From Deltaproteobacteria bacterium (GTDB lineage Bacteria; Desulfobacterota; DSM-4660; Desulfatiglandales; B25-G16): a stretch of 8,903 bases of DNA. The translations under genes and the position numbers were made by a program. How positions within the stretch are numbered: the stretch's first letter is position 1; every line of letters begins with the position of its first letter. A model generated the notes under the pieces. That model was not told where the DNA came from and did no database searches. It saw nothing but the letters and a program-made list of their open reading frames with translations. Shown piece by piece: positions 5,436 through 8,903 of this stretch. Where the stretch lies: NCBI GenBank assembly GCA_020355145.1, contig CP070660.1, positions 1,350,740 through 1,359,642 of the forward strand, written 5' to 3'.

Positions 5436-5540
5436 CTACCTCAACAAGCGCATCCAGCGGCCAGCTCGTTCATCCTCTTCATTGAAGCGCAAAGGTAGCG
5501 ACCGCATCTCAAAAAAATCCATCCCAGAGAAAGCCTGCAT
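5436..5540 (-). pseudogene. Orphan protein tail upstream of the JAMM gene
   Basis: The 157-base gap between the NifS-like stop and the JAMM start holds a frame ending LPLRFNEEDERAGRWMRLLR and TAG at 5438-5436. The first usable ATG gives 34 residues (MQAFSGMDFFEMRS...). The frame stays open further upstream (DGYPSLTKIALSP) into the 3' end of the NifS-like gene, with no start or ribosome site. Stop-codon overlap with the JAMM ribosome site is the pattern of a translationally coupled gene, so this may be the last part of a deleted gene. I do not recognise the family; a small real protein is possible. Confidence 0.35.
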
Positions 5541-5589
5541 TGGGGAAAGGGCAATTTTGGTTAAGGATGGATATCCGTCCTGATGATCT

Positions 5590-6765
5590 TTAGGGCTGAG
5601 CCGCCTTGTGATATAAAGGGGAAAGATCCCGCAACCTTTTCACCGTATCCTTTAATACCGTTAGAAACCGAATGATATCCTCCTCAGTATTATCCACTCC
5701 AAAGGTAATGACCAATGTACCCTGGGCATCGGCATATTCCAGCCCAATGGATAACAAGACATGGGATGCCCGAAGGGATCCCGAAGCACACGCTGATCGG
5801 GTGGATACAGCAATGTCCTCATCATCCAGCATCAGGACAATGCTCTCCCCCTCGATGTATTTGACGGACACCGACACCAGATTGGGCAGACTATATTCCG
5901 GATGGCCATTAACGTAGTATTCATCAATGTAGTTGGGCATCTCCTGGAGAAGCTTTTCCCTTAGCTTCCCCATTTTCGCGAGCCTCGAATCCATATCCCG
6001 CATGGCAAGCTCTGCGGCCACACCCATCCCGATAATCCCAATCAGGTTCCAAGCACCCGCTCGTTTGTTGTTTTCCTGAACACCTCCATCCAGTAACGGC
6101 CAGATACTGATCCCGTGCCGGATATATAGGCCTCCTACCCCGGTGGGACCATAGAAGGGGTTGGATGCAAAACTGAGCGCGTCCACACCCAGTTTTTGCA
6201 CGTCAATGGGTACAACCCCCACCGAATCTACAGCGTCCACATGAAAAATTACCTTTTTCTCCTTGGTGATTTGTGCAATCTCTTCGATGGGTTGAATGGT
6301 TCCGATTTCATTGTTGCTGTGCATAATGGATACCAGTATGGTCTCATCCCTGATGGCATTGGCGACGTGATCAGGATTCACCCGGCCGTATTCGTCCACC
6401 GGAATCGAAGTGACTTGATAATTCATCATTTTCAACCGACGCAAACTCCGAATAACCGAATTATGCTCGATATTGGATGTGAGGATGTGTTTGCCCTTGT
6501 CTCGATTGGCCAATGCCAGACCCTTCAGGGCATGATTCACAGACTCCGTGCCCCCCGATGTAAATACCACCTCTTTTGGGACTGCACAGTTAATGAGGCG
6601 CGCTACAGACTCACGAGCCCGCTCTAGGGCTTCAGCGGCCTGCTCGCCAGCCTTGTGTTGGCTCGAAGGATTGCCATAATTCATTCTAATGGCTTCTATC
6701 ATCGCATTCTGAACTTCAGGCAAAAGTGGATTCGCTGAAATGTGATCTAGATTAACCATCTTCAT
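5590..6765 (-). CDS. NifS/IscS-type cysteine desulfurase homologue lacking the PLP lysine
   Basis: 391 residues, normal IscS/NifS length, fold type I. Present: GGTES at 71-75 (phosphate loop), H101 in IEHNSV (stacks on PLP in IscS), SNNEIG at 150-155, D177 in HVDAVDS, and C326 in STRSACASGS, the persulfide cysteine. Altered: the segment that in E. coli IscS reads SGHKIYGPKG is SNPFYGPTG (201-209), so the Schiff-base lysine is Pro203 and the adjacent histidine Asn202. The glutamine of DATQ is Asp180, and the usual RSGT is RAGA (235-238). The codons are unambiguous, not a frameshift. Archaeoglobus IscS also lacks this lysine (aspartate instead) and is inactive as a desulfurase while binding IscU. 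The start at 6765 is preferred to 6807 because a GAGGAGAGGG ribosome site lies between them. It follows iscU by 25 bases and may be an IscU scaffold partner. Confidence 0.92.
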   Translation of the reverse strand: MKMVNLDHISANPLLPEVQNAMIEAIRMNYGNPSSQHKAGEQAAEALERARESVARLINCAVPKEVVFTSGGTESVNHALKGLALANRDKGKHILTSNIEHNSVIRSLRRLKMMNYQVTSIPVDEYGRVNPDHVANAIRDETILVSIMHSNNEIGTIQPIEEIAQITKEKKVIFHVDAVDSVGVVPIDVQKLGVDALSFASNPFYGPTGVGGLYIRHGISIWPLLDGGVQENNKRAGAWNLIGIIGMGVAAELAMRDMDSRLAKMGKLREKLLQEMPNYIDEYYVNGHPEYSLPNLVSVSVKYIEGESIVLMLDDEDIAVSTRSACASGSLRASHVLLSIGLEYADAQGTLVITFGVDNTEEDIIRFLTVLKDTVKRLRDLSPLYHKAAQP

Positions 6766-6790
6766 ATTCTCACCCTCTCCTCTTTTGAGG

Positions 6791-7303
6791 CTATTGGTTG
6801 CCCTCAACTTCTAATTGACAATTCTTGCAGAATGTTTCGCCTTCGGAAACCTCGGCATCACAATACGGACAATAACACCTTTTCCCACGATCATGTACAT
6901 GCGTTTCCTTGCGCTTGGGTTCGGTTTTGGGTTTTGCGGCCTTTCGGTCCTCGTAATCTTTTATGGCCATGTGCAATGCATCAGCACCCAAATTAGAACA
7001 GTGAAGTTTATTTTTGGGTAAGCCTTCCAGGGCCTTAGCCACATCTTTGTTGGAAATTCTCTTTGCCTCTTCAATGCTTTTGCCTTTTGCAATTTCGGTC
7101 AGTATACTGGAAACCGCGATTGCAGCACCGCATCCGAAGGTCTGGAATTTGATATCTTTGATGTGTTCATCTCGTATTTTAAGATAGATGCTCATCATAT
7201 CACCGCACAGGGGGTTTCCAACCTCTCCGACGCCATCGGCATCCTCTATCATACCCACATTTCTGGGGCTTTTAAAGTGATCCCTAACCGTTTTCGAATA
7301 CAT
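6791..7303 (-). CDS. iscU: IscU/NifU-type Fe-S scaffold with C-terminal zinc ribbon
   Basis: 170 residues. Residues 1-120 are the IscU scaffold: C33 and D35 in NPLCGD, C58 in FGCGAA, and H101-C102 in LHCSNLGADAL, the full ligand set for transient [2Fe-2S]/[4Fe-4S] assembly. A charged linker (about 120-140, Lys/Pro/Glu-rich, ending HVHDRGKR) leads to a small zinc ribbon with C143, C145, C148, C159 and C162 (CYCPYC and CKNC). Such a tail is not part of classical IscU and may bind zinc, donate sulfur or recruit a client. The gene pairs with the lysine-less NifS-like protein downstream. GGGAGGGAGGT directly before the ATG gives a strong, closely spaced ribosome site. Confidence 0.93.
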   Translation of the reverse strand: MYSKTVRDHFKSPRNVGMIEDADGVGEVGNPLCGDMMSIYLKIRDEHIKDIKFQTFGCGAAIAVSSILTEIAKGKSIEEAKRISNKDVAKALEGLPKNKLHCSNLGADALHMAIKDYEDRKAAKPKTEPKRKETHVHDRGKRCYCPYCDAEVSEGETFCKNCQLEVEGNQ

Positions 7304-7348
7304 ACCTCCCTCCCTTCAATCGGACCCATAATCATGCTAATCTAAACG

Positions 7349-7388
7349 GAGAAGGCCCTTGTATCTGCATCGCGGGCAGAGCCTTCTC
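7349..7388 (-). terminator. Compound hairpin between the TusA-like gene and iscU
   Basis: The 99-base gap contains GAGAAGGC and its perfect complement GCCTTCTC, enclosing an inner TCTGC...GCAGA stem. On the minus strand it is followed only by CGTTTAGATT, a weak T-tract. It could be an intrinsic terminator or attenuator separating the ThiI/TusA part from iscU-nifS, or an mRNA-stability hairpin. Its place upstream of the iscU ribosome site also allows a leader role. Confidence 0.4.
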
Positions 7389-7402
7389 AGTGATCCATAT
7401 CT

Positions 7403-7696
7403 CTATTCTTCCTCATCGAAAGCTAATTTCCTTGCAGTAATTGCCCAATCTGTGTCATTAATCTGCTCTACCTGCACAATCTCATGTCCCTCATTCTTCA
7501 AAGTCTGGGGAACATTTTCCACCGAAGGGAGGTAGTCCACAATTACCCGGAGCACTTGCCCTGTTTCCATTTCCTCCAGGGCGAGCAATGACTTGAGAAA
7601 AGTATAAGGACACACTTCTCCCTTGAGGTTGATCTCCTGATCAACTCTCACTGTTTCCTTGGTCTCTTCTCTTGCCTCTCTAACCTCTACGCGCAT
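7403..7696 (-). CDS. TusA-like sulfur carrier (CPYTF motif)
   Basis: 97 residues: a charged 20-residue N-terminal extension (REAREETKETVRVDQ), then the TusA core INLKGEVCPYTFLKSLLAL, GQVLRVIVDY, ENVPQTLKNEGHEIVQVE and an acidic tail. C29 is the expected persulfide cysteine; CPYT replaces the classical CPxP, a variant common among anaerobes' TusA paralogues. It probably relays sulfur between a donor and either the upstream PP-loop enzyme (tRNA thiolation) or IscU. AAAGGAGG ends 4 bases before the ATG at 7696 and lies inside the longer frame starting with TTG at 7711, so the shorter start is right. It differs strongly from the other TusA copy at 4358-4594 apart from the CP-F-K core. Confidence 0.88.
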   Translation of the reverse strand: MRVEVREAREETKETVRVDQEINLKGEVCPYTFLKSLLALEEMETGQVLRVIVDYLPSVENVPQTLKNEGHEIVQVEQINDTDWAITARKLAFDEEE

Positions 7697-7700
7697 TGTG

Positions 7701-7708
7701 CCTCCTTT
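7701..7708 (-). promoter_or_regulatory. Ribosome binding site deciding the TusA start
   Basis: AAAGGAGG on the minus strand, a near-ideal Shine-Dalgarno site just before the ATG at 7696; it excludes the upstream TTG at 7711. Confidence 0.7.
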
Positions 7709-7722
7709 CAAATTCCAGCCGT

Positions 7723-7863
7723 TTAACTTCGTTCAGACCCATCATTTGTAATCTTTGTGCAGGGCGCACAACCTAATGACCTGTAACCTTGAGCATAAAG
7801 GGGATTTACCCTTACCTCTTTGTAAACCCTATGCTCCGGATATCGCGCAACCGTTTCCTCCAT
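7723..7863 (-). pseudogene. C-terminal fragment of a PAPS/APS reductase-like (CysH) protein
   Basis: A 46-residue frame whose centre reads RVNPLYAQGYRSLGCAPCT, matching the conserved C-terminal region of CysH-family reductases (NPLYxQGYxSIGCAPCT), with the CxxC pair at C32 and C35. It ends ERS just where family members continue with GRW, so the terminal residues are lost too. The PP-loop core and the TDW-type region are absent, so it cannot reduce PAPS/APS. It starts 13 bases after the stop of the PP-loop gene and has a GGGGG stretch before the ATG, so it may still be translated as a small CxxC peptide. I favour a decay product; a small metal- or sulfur-binding protein is the alternative. Confidence 0.6.
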
Positions 7864-7876
7864 ACTTCATTACCCC

Positions 7877-8903
7877 CTAAATTCTGAAAGCCTCCAACTG
7901 GCTATTACTAATGCCTTTAACAAATATAAGGTCTTTTTTCCTTGAGGCAAGATCCTCTATTGCTATCCTCACCCCCTTGGGGACAGGGCCCTTAACAGGA
8001 CTTACCTTATCGTCTGGAAGGCCATCGCTATATCTTGCAATTATCTGTGAGGCTAAGGTAATTGTAGTTTGATCAAAATAGCCCCGACCAACTCCAATTG
8101 GACCCTTTACATCCACAGGCCTGAGGCATATATCATCTCTCTTGGCCAGCCTCAACAAGGCCTCATTCTCTTCTTTATTTCTGCCAACTACAAGCTTGGC
8201 CTGATTTCTAAGCCGAAAATGTCTACCCGACTTTAGCAGTTGAATATCATTTAAGGTAATCTCACAATGAGCCATGAGGTCTTTCATGCGCCGGGCAAAT
8301 CCAGGATCGGTTAAAAGGCAACCACCAGCAGGGCAGGGATAGTCTACAATTCTATATCTAGCGGCCAAGGCCATCTGTGGCCTTCGAGACCGACCACTGA
8401 TCTCTAATAACCTTTCTCGGTCTATCCAGCCCTCTTTTTCTGGGATTGAAGGGGGAAGTAGCCTAGCTGATAAAGGGCGTAAGATTAACCCTTCTAAGCC
8501 ACTTTCCCTTTCTATTGTCTTAAGTGCTGCTCTATGCTGGGACATCGGCCTCTGTCCCAATACCTCCCCGGTGATTACGAAGGATGCACCAGTGTTTCTC
8601 ATATACTCTTTGGCCTTTCTATGCATTAGGATCCGGCAGTCGATACAAGGATTCAGGTTTTTCCCATAGCCATACCTGGGGCCTTTTATCACCTCAATAT
8701 ACTCAGTAGAGATATTGAATATCTTTAACTTCACACCGAATCTATCCGTTGCCCTTTTGGCCTCATGGCCACAACCTTTTTTACCACTACACAGACAGAA
8801 GGGTGTGAGACAATTGACCGCCTCTACCTCAATACCCTGATCCAGAACCACCCTTATCGCTAAAGTGCTATCCAATCCTCCTGAAATTAAGGCTAATGCT
8901 TTC
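7877..8903 (-). CDS. PP-loop ATPase, ThiI/MnmA-related tRNA thiolation enzyme (5' end outside window)
   Basis: 341 residues are visible; the frame is open to the edge and the first residues KALALISGGLDS carry the PP-loop ATP-pyrophosphatase motif, so only one or a few residues are missing. A TTG inside this motif (8875) is not the start. Later come a cysteine-rich stretch (C31, C36, C38, C44), NPCIDC (C86, C89), GEVLGQRPMSQ, and CPAGGCLLTD (C190, C195). These resemble the ThiI/MnmA-like proteins of anaerobes that lack THUMP and rhodanese domains. The last roughly 100 residues, with FRLRNQAKLVVGRN, resemble the NFACT-R-like RNA-binding domain appended to this family. Expected reaction: ATP-dependent tRNA uridine thiolation using a cysteine persulfide or Fe-S-bound sulfide. 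The TusA-like gene downstream fits as sulfur donor. Confidence 0.85.
   Translation of the reverse strand, partial: KALALISGGLDSTLAIRVVLDQGIEVEAVNCLTPFCLCSGKKGCGHEAKRATDRFGVKLKIFNISTEYIEVIKGPRYGYGKNLNPCIDCRILMHRKAKEYMRNTGASFVITGEVLGQRPMSQHRAALKTIERESGLEGLILRPLSARLLPPSIPEKEGWIDRERLLEISGRSRRPQMALAARYRIVDYPCPAGGCLLTDPGFARRMKDLMAHCEITLNDIQLLKSGRHFRLRNQAKLVVGRNKEENEALLRLAKRDDICLRPVDVKGPIGVGRGYFDQTTITLASQIIARYSDGLPDDKVSPVKGPVPKGVRIAIEDLASRKKDLIFVKGISNSQLEAFRI

Noticed and set aside
6196..6627. Plus-strand open frame of 143 codons
   Set aside because: It lies wholly inside the NifS-like gene on the other strand, has no ribosome site and no recognisable domain.

Overview
The window holds a dense, single-direction (minus-strand) sulfur-transfer locus, probably from an anaerobic bacterium with a sulfate-reducer-like or syntroph-like gene repertoire. 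Pointers are the COG1900/DUF39 homocysteine-synthesis protein, two TusA-like proteins, a stand-alone NIL domain, two E1-like adenylyltransferases, a lysine-less NifS paired with IscU, and relics resembling siroheme and sulfate-assimilation genes. Taxonomy is inferred from gene content only. All genes are read from high to low coordinates; I see no convincing plus-strand gene, tRNA, rRNA or CRISPR.

Layout in transcription order (right to left). 8903-7877: a 5'-truncated PP-loop ATPase of the ThiI/MnmA type. 7863-7723: a 46-codon piece resembling the C-terminus of PAPS/APS reductase. 7696-7403: TusA-like protein. 7388-7349: a hairpin. 7303-6791: IscU with a C-terminal zinc ribbon. 6765-5590: a NifS/IscS-type protein whose PLP lysine is replaced by proline. 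5540-5436: an orphan protein tail. 5433-5035: JAMM metalloprotease. 5029-4921: a glutamyl-tRNA reductase-like N-terminal relic. About 4920-4816: three tandem hairpins resembling an IS200/IS605 end. 4757-4605: a piece resembling a siroheme sulfite reductase C-terminus. 4594-1721: a tight block of TusA-like protein, threonine-synthase-like PLP enzyme, MoaD-like sulfur carrier ending in GGRQ, HesA/MoeB-type E1 and NIL protein. 1664-654: second E1-like protein. 643-309: truncated cysteine desulfurase start plus two orphan C-terminal tails. 279-1: start of a COG1900/DUF39 protein.

How the genes may work together (inference). The JAMM protease would trim Arg-Gln from the carrier to expose Gly-Gly. 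An E1 would adenylate it and load sulfur from TusA or sulfide to give a protein thiocarboxylate. The threonine-synthase-like enzyme could then use this as sulfur donor on a phosphohomoserine-type substrate, giving homocysteine or a related thiol. This resembles the HcyS/HcyF/HcyD route of Wolinella and the CysO/CysM/Mec+ route of mycobacteria, but with a ThrC-fold enzyme. The COG1900 protein would be a second, carrier-free homocysteine route.

The spaces between the intact genes hold an unusual number of truncated or frameshifted gene ends. The neighbourhood seems to have been shaped by repeated deletion and rearrangement, with an IS605-like end at one junction. No canonical cysteine desulfurase remains in the window: one copy lacks its PLP lysine and the other survives only as about 21 N-terminal codons.
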